Assembly: GCF_963678865.1 (NCBI RefSeq)
Contig: NZ_OY787459.1
Span: forward strand, 710,501 to 774,500
Reading direction: 5' to 3'
Source: Maridesulfovibrio sp.
GTDB lineage: Bacteria > Desulfobacterota > Desulfovibrionia > Desulfovibrionales > Desulfovibrionaceae
Length of the DNA: 64,000 bases
In this document: positions 51,103-59,571 of the stretch, piece by piece
Numbering within the stretch: position 1 is the first letter of the stretch
Layout: the number at the start of each line of letters is the position of its first letter
Program-made: the position numbers and the translations under genes
The notes under the pieces: generated by a model
Seen by the model: only the letters and a program-made list of their open reading frames with translations
What the model was told of the DNA's origin: nothing
The model's database searches: none

Positions 51103-51724
51103 ATTATTCAGTTTCCGACTGCACCAAACTCTCAATAATCTGTAAAACTTGGAGCAAAGCTTCCCGTTAACTATTGAGAGACCATCCGGAAGCCTTAAAT
51201 AATTTTAATCAGGCTTCGCCGCCCAGCCTGCATATGATGCTGAATCTCGAGAAGGGGGCTACAAGCCCCTTTATCTACAAATTTGTAGTTCATACTTTCC
51301 AAATTCAGCAAATGAGTCGCCCAAAAACGTCCTATTTTCCGACACTAACCACGATCAATATTACTGCCTCTTTCTACAATTTCAAAAAAAATACAGAATA
51401 CAAAGCAGTTACTAATCGACGTGAGATTTTGGCACGTAAGATGCTTATAAAGAATCAAGACGGACAAAAAGAACAGACTAAACAAAATAAAAATACAGGC
51501 GAAAGCCATTATAATTAAGAGTCGTTCTTAACCCCATCTGTAAAAAATGCTCTGGACTGATAGGCGAGTGCAGGAAACGGTAGAAACGAACAGCTTAAAA
51601 ATTAAATTATACACAAAAGCGATTCTGCCTCCCTCCCGCGATTGATCCGGACATTTTTTTATGCCCTATTTTACACCTCTCAGGGGATTGCTCTCAGCAC
51701 AATCTCCTGTTATCGATTCCAGCC
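51103..51724. other. Long non-coding stretch between ridA and trmL
   Basis: About 620 bases without a convincing gene. It contains a hairpin at 51252-51271 and the perfect 14-base palindrome CTACAAATTTGTAG (51275-51288). A frame at 51174-51518 is open but lacks a ribosome-binding site and any recognisable domain. The region 51340-51640 is A-rich. Nothing resembling a tRNA or known small RNA was seen. Confidence 0.5.
51252..51271 (+). terminator. Terminator-like hairpin downstream of ridA
   Basis: AAGGGG (51252-51257) pairs with CCCCTT (51266-51271), with an inner GCT/AG extension, followed by TATCT. It lies 150 bases after the ridA stop, so its assignment is uncertain. Confidence 0.45.
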
Positions 51725-52210
51725 ATGACACAGGAAAAATTCACGAATCCTTTCAGTATAGTTCTATTTGAACCGGAAATTCCACCCAACACCGGAAATA
51801 TCGCCCGACTCTGCGCCGGAACAGATACTCCGCTGCACCTCATTGAACCATTGGGCTTTTCCATTTCTGACAAACACCTCAAGCGTGCCGGGCTGGATTA
51901 CTGGCCCAAGGTGAAGCTTTCGGTCTGGAAAGACTGGCAGGAATACAAAGATAATGTCAAACCACGACGGCTGGTAACTACCAGCGCAAAGCGCGGTACC
52001 CATCTTTTCAAATTTCAATTCCTACCCGGAGACCATCTGGTACTCGGCCCGGAAACACGGGGACTACCGGAATGGATGTTTGCCGAATTCAAACATGCGG
52101 TAAACATTCCCACCACGGACAACGTGCGCAGCCTGAATCTTTCCACATCTGCGGGAATCATTCTTTATCAGGCCCTATCCTGTCTGGACGGTGAAGTTTC
52201 TTTCAAATAG
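51725..52210 (+). CDS. trmL: tRNA (cytidine/uridine-2'-O-)-methyltransferase TrmL
   Basis: The 161-residue SPOUT methyltransferase has the family landmarks: LFEPEIPPNTGNIARLCAG (about 15-33), LIEPLGF, LVLGPETRGLPEW (about 103) and the knot loop NVRSLNLSTSAGIILYQAL (about 132). It methylates the 2'-O of the wobble nucleotide 34 of leucine tRNAs using S-adenosylmethionine. It has no close partner on either side, and its start (ATG 51725) lacks a strong Shine-Dalgarno sequence. Confidence 0.93.
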   Translation: MTQEKFTNPFSIVLFEPEIPPNTGNIARLCAGTDTPLHLIEPLGFSISDKHLKRAGLDYWPKVKLSVWKDWQEYKDNVKPRRLVTTSAKRGTHLFKFQFLPGDHLVLGPETRGLPEWMFAEFKHAVNIPTTDNVRSLNLSTSAGIILYQALSCLDGEVSFK

Positions 52211-52317
52211 CAGGAATAGCACGAATCCTGCACACAATTTTGCACCTGCACTTTCTTGCATAACACAGAGGCAACAGGTATGTTCGCCCTCATAGTTTTT
52301 TAATCAGTGGAGAACTT

Positions 52318-53340
52318 ATGCGACTTCTCATTACCGGTGGATGCGGTTTTATCGGAACAAATTTTATTTACCTCATGAAAGAAAGGCATCCGGACTGGAC
52401 TCTTTTCAACCTTGATAAACTAACTTATGCCGGAAACCGCAAAAACCTGCTCCAACTGGAACAGGATGCCGATTCCGGGTACACGTTCATTCACGGAGAC
52501 ATCTGCGATAAAGATTTTGTTACTTCCGTGCTGCACGATTATAAAATAGATGCAGTAGTCAACTTTGCAGCTGAATCCCATGTTGACCGTTCCATCAATG
52601 ATCCCGCACCTTTTCTGACCACGAACACCCTCGGTGCCCAGAATATGATGGAATGTGCGCGCAATGCCGGAATTGAAAAATTCGTTCACGTATCCACTGA
52701 CGAAGTATATGGCACTCTCGGCCCTGATAATCCGGCTTTCAGTGAAAAGAATCCCCTTGAACCGAACAGCCCATACTCCGCTTCCAAGGCCGGTGCGGAC
52801 CTCATGGCCCGTGCCTACTTTGAGACTTACAAATTTCCCGTTTCCATCACCCGTTGCTCTAACAACTACGGTCCTTACCAGTTTCCGGAAAAACTCATCC
52901 CGCTCATGTTCATCAAAGCCAATGCGGATGAAAGCCTGCCCATCTACGGCGACGGCTCCAATATACGGGACTGGATTTACGTTGACGACCACTGCACAGG
53001 CGTTGAATTGACCTTGCTCAAAGGTCAGCCCGGCAAAGCTTACAACTTCGGCGGAGCTGCGGAAAAAACCAACCTTGAGCTGGTTAAAGAACTCCTGAAA
53101 ATTCTCGGCAAAGACGAATCACTCATAACTTATGTCAAAGACAGACCCGGTCATGACATGCGCTATGCCATGGATTACTCGCTGGCAGAGAAAGAACTGG
53201 GATTTACTCCGGCAGTTGCCTTTGACGAAGGAATCCGCAAAACCGTCGAGTGGTACAAGGAAAACAGCGACTGGCTAGAAGAAGTCCGCAGCGGAGCATA
53301 CCGCGAATTCATGGACCAATGGTACGGAGAGCGAAAATGA
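52318..53340 (+). CDS. rmlB: dTDP-glucose 4,6-dehydratase
   Basis: The 340-residue protein is an extended SDR enzyme: GGCGFIGTNFIY (about 6-17) binds NAD, STDEVYGTL (about 125) carries the catalytic Asp-Glu pair, and YSASKAG (about 152) is the YxxxK motif. It converts dTDP-glucose to dTDP-4-keto-6-deoxyglucose in nucleotide-sugar synthesis for surface glycans. It has GGAG 8 bases before the ATG, and its TGA overlaps the next gene's ATG. The usual partners rmlA and rmlC are not here. Confidence 0.93.
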   Translation: MRLLITGGCGFIGTNFIYLMKERHPDWTLFNLDKLTYAGNRKNLLQLEQDADSGYTFIHGDICDKDFVTSVLHDYKIDAVVNFAAESHVDRSINDPAPFLTTNTLGAQNMMECARNAGIEKFVHVSTDEVYGTLGPDNPAFSEKNPLEPNSPYSASKAGADLMARAYFETYKFPVSITRCSNNYGPYQFPEKLIPLMFIKANADESLPIYGDGSNIRDWIYVDDHCTGVELTLLKGQPGKAYNFGGAAEKTNLELVKELLKILGKDESLITYVKDRPGHDMRYAMDYSLAEKELGFTPAVAFDEGIRKTVEWYKENSDWLEEVRSGAYREFMDQWYGERK

Positions 53341-54221
53341 TTGAATTAGCAGGCAAAAAGGCCGTAATCCTCGGCGGAAAAACCGGCCTTCTAGGGCAAA
53401 GCCTAGCTGAAAAATTGCAGGCTCAAAAAATCGTTACCATCCCCCTGTCCCGTTCTGACTTCGATCCCCTGAGCGAAGAAGCCCTGACAGCATTGCTGGA
53501 AAGAGAAGAACCGGACTTCATTTTCAACACCGTGGCTTACACGATGGTTGATCAGGCCGAAGACGAAGAAAATAAAGCCCACCTGCTGAACACAACTCTG
53601 CCTGCAACTCTGGGCAGACTATGCAAACAGTTTAATGTAAAACTGATCCACTACAGTACAGATTTCGTCTTTGATGGCAAAAAGGACTCGCCCTACACCG
53701 AAGAAGACCCGACCAACCCCCAGTCCGTATACGGAGAGACTAAACTGGCAGGTGAAAAGCGGCTTTCGGAGTTGGGCTACAACGAGATTCTGATTATTCG
53801 TACGGCGTGGTTGTTCGGCCCGCACAAAACAAATTTCGTACAGAAGATTCTGAATTTCGCCAAAGAACGTGAGAGCCTTACAGTTGTCCATGACCAAAAC
53901 GGTTCACCGACCTATACCCCTGATTTAGCTGAATATACCATTGAACTACTTAAAAACGACGCTTACGGAATTTTCAATGTAGTCAACTCCGGCAAGGCAA
54001 GCTGGTGCGAACTGGCCACCGAGGCAATCGATAGCTGCGCCATCAACTGCCGGGTCGACCCGGTCCCGACATCCGCCTACCCCACAAAAGCAAAGAGACC
54101 GCCCTACTCTGTTCTCGATACTGCCAAATTCACGGAAGTAACCGGGATCACTCCACGCCCATGGGTACAGGCTCTGCGGGACTACGTATACAACGACCTG
54201 AAAGATAATCAGGAAGACTAA
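53337..54221 (+). CDS. rmlD: dTDP-4-dehydrorhamnose reductase
   Basis: The ATG at 53337 overlaps the rmlB stop (ATGA) and is preferred over an upstream open frame inside rmlB. The 294-residue protein has GGKTGLLGQ (about 14-22), STDFVFDGK (about 105), YGETKLAGE (about 129) and WLFGP (about 155), as in RmlD. It reduces dTDP-4-keto-rhamnose to dTDP-rhamnose. The step between RmlB and RmlD (epimerase RmlC) must be encoded elsewhere. Confidence 0.9.
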   Translation: MIELAGKKAVILGGKTGLLGQSLAEKLQAQKIVTIPLSRSDFDPLSEEALTALLEREEPDFIFNTVAYTMVDQAEDEENKAHLLNTTLPATLGRLCKQFNVKLIHYSTDFVFDGKKDSPYTEEDPTNPQSVYGETKLAGEKRLSELGYNEILIIRTAWLFGPHKTNFVQKILNFAKERESLTVVHDQNGSPTYTPDLAEYTIELLKNDAYGIFNVVNSGKASWCELATEAIDSCAINCRVDPVPTSAYPTKAKRPPYSVLDTAKFTEVTGITPRPWVQALRDYVYNDLKDNQED

Positions 54222-54240
54222 TCTTCCCGACAAAGGAAAA

Positions 54241-55215
54241 ATGATAAAAATATCCCCAAAACTAGTGCGGGATTCTATCCAGTTTGCAATGACACTGTTC
54301 TGCATCTGGGTGGGATACCGCTTTTATCTTTTCTACCAATGGATGATCGGTAATTCAGACATTGCCGTAAGCAAACCCGGTGCTGTTGAAGGATTCCTGC
54401 CCATCAGCGCCCTGCTTTCCCTGAAACAGCTTTTCAGCAAAGGCGTATTCGATGAAATCCACCCTGCCGGACTGACCATCTTCATCGCAGTCTTGGTCAT
54501 GAGCCTGATCGTACGCAAAGGTTTCTGCGGCTATCTGTGTCCGGTAGGCTTCATTCACAACCTGCTAAACAAGATTGGGAAAAAAATCGGTAAAACCGTA
54601 ACCATCAAAGGCAAGCTTGAATTCGGGCTGCTTATCCCAAAATACATATTGCTGGCCTTTTTCCTGAATAGTGTTTTCTTCAAAATGGGCGGACGGGAAC
54701 TGGATGCCTTTATTCACTCTCCGTACAACTTCACCGCCGAAGCACGTATGATGAACTTTTTTACTGACATGAGCGTAACGGCTGCTTTGATCATAGGTGC
54801 AATTCTGATACTTGGTATTTTCATACCCTACTTCTGGTGCCGTTTCCTCTGTCCATATGGGGCCTTGCTGGGAATTCTTGCCAAAATATCTCCGGTGGCA
54901 ATCAAAAGAGACCCAGAAAAATGCATCAGTTGCGGCAAATGCAATAAGGCTTGTCCCGGCGGAATTGAAGTTGATCTTAAGCAGACTGTTAATTCTGCAG
55001 AATGCATCGGTTGCACCCAATGCATTGATGCATGTCCGGTAGAGGACTGCTTAAATGTCACCGACAGATTGAGCCGGATCAAACTGCCATGGTATATAAT
55101 CGCTGCAGGCTCATTGGTCATTCTGCTGGTTTATTACTCCGCTGCCCGGTTCACCAACCACTGGGATTCTCCATATCCGCTGGAAATGCTGCGCAAATAT
55201 TATATGATGATGTAA
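54241..55215 (+). CDS. Membrane polyferredoxin, NapH/YccM-like
   Basis: The 324-residue protein has about five membrane helices with paired Cys-Pro motifs at their ends (CGYLCPVGF about 96; WCRFLCPYGALLG about 200) and two [4Fe-4S] clusters in a cytoplasmic domain (CISCGKCNKAC about 228; CIGCTQCIDAC about 258). NapH-like proteins pass electrons between the quinone pool and periplasmic or cytoplasmic reductases. It is 19 bases after rmlD but is unlikely to share its function. A terminator follows. Confidence 0.88.
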   Translation: MIKISPKLVRDSIQFAMTLFCIWVGYRFYLFYQWMIGNSDIAVSKPGAVEGFLPISALLSLKQLFSKGVFDEIHPAGLTIFIAVLVMSLIVRKGFCGYLCPVGFIHNLLNKIGKKIGKTVTIKGKLEFGLLIPKYILLAFFLNSVFFKMGGRELDAFIHSPYNFTAEARMMNFFTDMSVTAALIIGAILILGIFIPYFWCRFLCPYGALLGILAKISPVAIKRDPEKCISCGKCNKACPGGIEVDLKQTVNSAECIGCTQCIDACPVEDCLNVTDRLSRIKLPWYIIAAGSLVILLVYYSAARFTNHWDSPYPLEMLRKYYMMM

Positions 55216-55220
55216 AAAAT

Positions 55221-55253
55221 TAAGCCCGGTCGAGAATTTCTCAACCGGGCTTA
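55221..55253. terminator. Bidirectional terminator between the polyferredoxin and AOR genes
   Basis: TAAGCCCGGT (55221-55230) pairs perfectly with ACCGGGCTTA (55244-55253), with a small GAGAATTTCTC palindrome in the loop. It separates two convergent genes. Confidence 0.85.
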
Positions 55254-55275
55254 ACTCATTTTATCTTAAGCAGCT

Positions 55276-57003
55276 TTAGACTTTTGCAGCCTGAAGTTCT
55301 TCAACAGTGTATTCCCATACAGTGTTGTGAGGCTCAAGCTTTTCTTCGCAGAAGAAACGGGGCAGCTGGTCATCATTCTTGGTGAAACCGGCCTTGCGGT
55401 TGAAATCAAGTTCATCCTTAAGGGTATTTACACCGAGTGCAATGAAGTCATCAGCGGTAAACTCAATTCCGTGGGTAGCAGCGACGAGGTCGCACATGCA
55501 CTGAACGGCATCTTCGGTATCCAGAACCGCGAAGGCTACAAACAGACAGAGGCCGAGGCCGTCAATAGTTGCGGTAGCAATCTGGAGGTTCTTGGAAAGT
55601 TCGATCTGTCCTTCCTTGGAAAGAGGATCAACATCACCACCGACCTTGAGGATGTTGGTAGCTACAGCATAACCGGCAGTATGGTCACCGCCCATGGGAG
55701 TGGTAGCGTAGGTAACGCCGACACCCTTTACGGAACGGGGATCGTATGCGGGAAGTCCCTGACCTTTTACGGTAGGGATGCGATCTACGCCGAAAGCCTG
55801 ACCCGCGAAATCTGCACCGTTACCGATGATGCGGCCCATAGCATCGGAAGAACCGACTTTCTTGAGCAGTTCGATACCAGCCTTGCTGTCGCCCCAGTTA
55901 AGAACCCCACCGTCCATTGCAACTGCCATGGTACAACCCATTTCAATGGTGTCGATACCTTTTTCGTCACATATGCGGTCCATGGTGGCAATATCGTCAA
56001 TATCATTGATCAGGCAGTTTGCACCGAAACCCCAAACGGTTTCGTACTCAAAACCGGAGGTCAGGTAGTTGCCGTCTTTGTCATTATAGCGCTGAGAGCA
56101 CTGGATAACACAACCGGTATGGCAACCTTCTTTGGTCTTACCACCACGGGATTCAATGACTTCAGCAATTTTTTCACCGGAAATGTCGGCAACATCATCA
56201 AAACGACCATAGCGGAAGTTCTTGGTGGGCAGAGCGCCGGCTTCGTTAATGATATTAACGAGAATAGCGGTACCGAACGCAGGCAGACCTTCACTGGTTA
56301 CGGGATGGCCCATGAGGATTTCAAGCCAACGTTTACGGGCAACTTTGAATGCTTCTTCATTAACAGGCTTGACACGGCCCTTTGCTGCAGAATCAAGAAC
56401 AACTGCCTTGATCTTTTTGGAACCCATAACTGCGCCCATGCCGCCACGGCCAGCGGAACGTGCGGGATTCAGGTGAGGGTCGGAAAACTGGATAGTGGAA
56501 GCAGCCAGGCACTGCTCACCGGCAGGTCCTGCCAGAGCGGTAACAACTTTGTCGCCGTACATTTTTTTAAGTTCTTCGTGTGCGGGGTAGTTGTCCATGC
56601 CCACAATAGGAGAAGCATCTTTAAACTCTACACGGTCAGCATAAATTTCAACAATGGAAAACGGGGCGTCAGTTTCAGGCTTGTCTTCAAAGATAATAGC
56701 CTGAATGTCGAGACGGGGCAGAACCTGTGCAAACTGTCCACCGGAGTTACTTTCCTTGATACCACCGGTCAGAGGAGACTTTGCACCGCAAGAAAGCCTG
56801 CCGGAGTTGGCAGCGCCTGAACCGGCGAGGATACCGGCAGCCCAAACGAGCTTGTTTTCGGCGGAAAGAGGATGACAATTACCGGGAACTTCGGTGTTTA
56901 CGACTCTTGAAGTCAAAGCGCGTCCGCCAAGACCTGCGTAATCACCGAGTTCTTCGAATTTGAACTCCTTGGTACGGGTATTAATTCTAAGGATTCTGGG
57001 CAT
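55276..57003 (-). CDS. aor: Aldehyde:ferredoxin oxidoreductase
   Basis: The 575-residue cytoplasmic enzyme shows the AOR plan: GLGGRALTSRV (about 24-34), SGRLSCGAKSPLTGG (about 66-80), SAGRGGMGAVMGSKKIKA (about 182), then the [4Fe-4S] ligands CHTGCVIQC (about 293-301) and a distal Cys in LGLCLF (about 485). AOR oxidises aldehydes to acids with ferredoxin, using tungsten bound by two pterins. The family uses four Cys; three are in the CxxCxxxC cluster and the fourth distal. GGGGG lies about 8 bases before the ATG, and the gene has a strong promoter of its own. It is single-standing. Confidence 0.92.
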   Translation of the reverse strand: MPRILRINTRTKEFKFEELGDYAGLGGRALTSRVVNTEVPGNCHPLSAENKLVWAAGILAGSGAANSGRLSCGAKSPLTGGIKESNSGGQFAQVLPRLDIQAIIFEDKPETDAPFSIVEIYADRVEFKDASPIVGMDNYPAHEELKKMYGDKVVTALAGPAGEQCLAASTIQFSDPHLNPARSAGRGGMGAVMGSKKIKAVVLDSAAKGRVKPVNEEAFKVARKRWLEILMGHPVTSEGLPAFGTAILVNIINEAGALPTKNFRYGRFDDVADISGEKIAEVIESRGGKTKEGCHTGCVIQCSQRYNDKDGNYLTSGFEYETVWGFGANCLINDIDDIATMDRICDEKGIDTIEMGCTMAVAMDGGVLNWGDSKAGIELLKKVGSSDAMGRIIGNGADFAGQAFGVDRIPTVKGQGLPAYDPRSVKGVGVTYATTPMGGDHTAGYAVATNILKVGGDVDPLSKEGQIELSKNLQIATATIDGLGLCLFVAFAVLDTEDAVQCMCDLVAATHGIEFTADDFIALGVNTLKDELDFNRKAGFTKNDDQLPRFFCEEKLEPHNTVWEYTVEELQAAKV

Positions 57004-57083
57004 AACAACCCCCTATAAAATTTAAAAATTAGTAAAATCCAACCTTCGTTTTAAATAAAGCATTTCCGTTAATAAGTGTTAAG

Positions 57084-57111
57084 ATTATATACCTACAGTC
57101 ATTATTGTCAA
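57084..57111 (-). promoter_or_regulatory. Near-consensus sigma-70 promoter of the aor gene
   Basis: On the minus strand TTGACA (57106-57111) and TATAAT (57084-57089) are both perfect hexamers with a 16-base spacer. Transcription would start near 57077, giving a 74-base leader. The surrounding 57004-57370 stretch is otherwise very AT-rich, with no gene or clear operator seen; it may provide UP elements. Confidence 0.75.
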
Positions 57112-57374
57112 AGAATTTAAATTATATCCATGAAAGCACATAAGTTTTTATTATATCTTTTTTGACATATTACCGTTTTGGTTTGTATTTTATTAAAAGA
57201 TAATCACATACAACATAAAAAACAACCCCAATACGCTTCAAAATAGATCATTTTTTCATCTCAATACAAAAAGTACATATGTATACATTCCAATTTGAAC
57301 ATTTTACAACTTGAATAACATTATAAAGCGCCTACTCATCGACAACATTTATTCCAAGCCAATAAAAAAAACGC

Positions 57375-57402
57375 AAAAAAAAGAGTACGCCCATAGGCGC
57401 AC
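57375..57402 (-). terminator. Terminator after the sulfotransferase gene
   Basis: On the minus strand GTGCGCC and GGCGTAC form a 7-bp stem (one G-U pair) with a 4-base loop (57385-57402 on +), followed by eight T's (57375-57382). Confidence 0.75.
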
Positions 57403-57450
57403 CCTACCCAAAATTCATACCGAATAAATATACAATTATTACAGAAACAA

Positions 57451-58266
57451 TTACTTACCTAAAATAAAATCTGCATCTTCATCTTCATTTTTCTGCATAA
57501 GAAGATCTGCTATCCGCTGATAACGCTCATTCATCTTCTTAAAAAAATTCAACTCCTGCTTAAAATCGGTTCCCAAATCACTAACACGCTGTTCAAAGAG
57601 ACGGCATGCAAAATCATAAAGTTCAATATCCGACTGGTTATACTCTTTCACAACAGCAACTTCGTCGTCAGTAATCTCACTTTTTTTACGCCTGACATTA
57701 CGCTTTTCGTACAACACGTTTTCAAGATTCATCATTCTTTTCAGCATCAACAGACTCTCATCAAATCGCTCGGTAATTCCAAAAAGATGCATTTTTTGCA
57801 GATTTTTCTTTGCTCTTTCAAGCATAGAGCCACCAGTTCCCTCAGCACCGCAAAGCGACCGAGTCATCAAGTCCTTTCCCCGATAAATAAGCTCAGGACG
57901 TTGACTACTGACGTACTCGGTTAAAGTAATCTTCTCAGTGTTTAAATAATGGTACAGATGGTGTCCGGGCCAGGTGCGCAGAAAATTATACTCTGAGACA
58001 ACTCGTGAAACTGGATCTCGCAAAAAAGTGAACGCGTATTTGCCTAGAAAACCGGAAAAAAAATCATCAAAATTATGAACAAAGATATGGCCTTGAACTA
58101 GCTGGATATGTTCCATATCTTTAGCGGTAATGCCTTTAAAGTAATCAATCTCTTCTTTTGTATATACGGAACAGATGGTTTCTTCAGGAAATTTGGCAGC
58201 AAAAATATGATTTAAAGTTGTCCCTGCGGTTTTGGGAATATGCAAAAAAAAGAAAGGGTAATGCAC
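57451..58266 (-). CDS. Sulfotransferase family 2 protein
   Basis: The GTG start at 58266 has AAGGAG 5 bases upstream. The 271-residue protein has the PAPS-binding 5'-PSB loop HIPKTAGTTL (about 8-17) and the 3'-phosphate site FLRDPVSRVVSEY (about 81-93), as in the heparan/dermatan-type sulfotransferases. It would transfer sulfate from PAPS to a sugar of a surface glycan. It is a single gene in a very AT-rich segment, different in base use from the sec and aor genes beside it, which suggests transfer. The acceptor is unknown. Confidence 0.82.
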   Translation of the reverse strand: MHYPFFFLHIPKTAGTTLNHIFAAKFPEETICSVYTKEEIDYFKGITAKDMEHIQLVQGHIFVHNFDDFFSGFLGKYAFTFLRDPVSRVVSEYNFLRTWPGHHLYHYLNTEKITLTEYVSSQRPELIYRGKDLMTRSLCGAEGTGGSMLERAKKNLQKMHLFGITERFDESLLMLKRMMNLENVLYEKRNVRRKKSEITDDEVAVVKEYNQSDIELYDFACRLFEQRVSDLGTDFKQELNFFKKMNERYQRIADLLMQKNEDEDADFILGK

Positions 58267-58426
58267 AACGACTCCTTACGCCGACAGGAACGGCTGAAAC
58301 TTATCTATTTGAATATCCCGTTAATTATACATTCATTTTTATCAAAATATTAACTCTAAATCAATTGAACTTAAAATGAAGAAAAGCGATCTATAGATTC
58401 TATCAAAAGCCACACAATGCATAAAA

Positions 58427-58458
58427 AAAGCGGGAACAGCATAAACTGTCCCCGCTTT
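58427..58458 (-). terminator. Rho-independent terminator after secF
   Basis: On the minus strand AAAGCGGGGACAG pairs with CTGTTCCCGCTTT (one mismatch) around a 6-base loop, followed by TTTTTTA (58421-58427). Confidence 0.8.
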
Positions 58459-58484
58459 GAATAAACCTTGAAAGGGTACTGAAA

Positions 58485-59558
58485 CTAAGCTGCTTCAGCT
58501 TCACCTTTGTCGTCTTCAATTGCGCCGGGACCGAATCCGAGAAGGATGGGGCTGGCAACGAAGATCGAGGAATAGGTACCAACACCTACACCGATGAGCA
58601 GAGCGAGGGCGAAATCATGGATTACACCGCCGCCCAGAGCAAACAGGGCCGCAACAACCAGCAGGGTGGTGCCGGAAGTAAGGATGGTTCTGCTCAGAGT
58701 CTGGTTGATACTGATATTGATGGTCTCTGCAAGTGACTTACTGACCTTGCCAAGCAGGTTCTCACGGATACGGTCAAAAACGATGATAGTATCGTTCAGG
58801 GAGTAACCGATGATTGTCAGCAACGCCGCGATAATGGTCAGATCAAACTCCTTGCCGAGCAGGGAGAAGATACCGACAGTGATCACGACGTCATGAATGA
58901 GCGCCACAATTGCACCCAGTGCGTAATTCAACTTCAAGTACCAGCAGAGTCCCACAGTAATGAACAGCGCACCGAAAATAAGCACTGTGGTGGACATTCC
59001 CAGCAGCTGCAATGCACTGATTCCGGCAAAAAGACCACCGGCCATGATTGCCGCTGCAAACCAACGCTGCTCAAAACGACCGGAAATATAAATCGCGATC
59101 AGGAGCACAGCAAAGTAAAGGGCCTCGATAGCCTTGGTGCGCAGGTCGGCACCGACTTTGGGGCCAACCATTTCCAGACGCTGGATTTCAAATCCGGTTC
59201 CTTTCAGACCGGACTCCAGCCCGGCTGAAATATTGTTCCGAACCTCGGAAGAACTGATATCGGAAGATGAAGTCCTAAGCAGGATTTCATTATCATCATC
59301 ATGACCGAAGCTCTGGACAACCAGTCCGGGAAGCTTGGCTGCCTTCAAGGCGCTTTTAACGGTTTTTACTTCAACTTTCTTATCAAACTTAACCTGAACC
59401 ACGATACCGCCGGCAAAGTCAATGCCGTACTTTGGGCCGCCGTTCATAATAAGCGAACCGAGCCCGAGCAGGATCAGCAAAGCGGATATCATGAACGCTT
59501 TGTTCTTTGCTCCGATAAAATCAATCTTGGTATCGGGTTTAATTATCTGCAATCCCAT
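58485..59558 (-). CDS. secF: Protein translocase subunit SecF
   Basis: The 357-residue protein has six helices and a periplasmic segment. Landmarks are YGIDFAGGIVVQVKF (about 45-59), the ATGGLFAG-like loops and the YSLNDTIIVFDRIRENL motif (about 251-267). With SecD it uses the proton gradient to draw secreted proteins through SecYEG. It lies 13 bases after secD on the same strand and closes the operon. Confidence 0.95.
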   Translation of the reverse strand: MGLQIIKPDTKIDFIGAKNKAFMISALLILLGLGSLIMNGGPKYGIDFAGGIVVQVKFDKKVEVKTVKSALKAAKLPGLVVQSFGHDDDNEILLRTSSSDISSSEVRNNISAGLESGLKGTGFEIQRLEMVGPKVGADLRTKAIEALYFAVLLIAIYISGRFEQRWFAAAIMAGGLFAGISALQLLGMSTTVLIFGALFITVGLCWYLKLNYALGAIVALIHDVVITVGIFSLLGKEFDLTIIAALLTIIGYSLNDTIIVFDRIRENLLGKVSKSLAETINISINQTLSRTILTSGTTLLVVAALFALGGGVIHDFALALLIGVGVGTYSSIFVASPILLGFGPGAIEDDKGEAEAA

Positions 59559-59571
59559 TTATTCACTCTCC

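Noticed and set aside
51174..51518. Open frame of 114 codons between ridA and trmL
   Set aside because: No ribosome-binding site, low-complexity Lys/Gln/Asn-rich end and no recognisable domain. Reported only as part of the gap.
55327..56820. Open frame of 497 codons on the plus strand, opposite the aldehyde oxidoreductase gene
   Set aside because: It lies wholly inside a well-supported gene on the other strand, has no ribosome-binding site and no recognisable domain; it is a codon-usage shadow.
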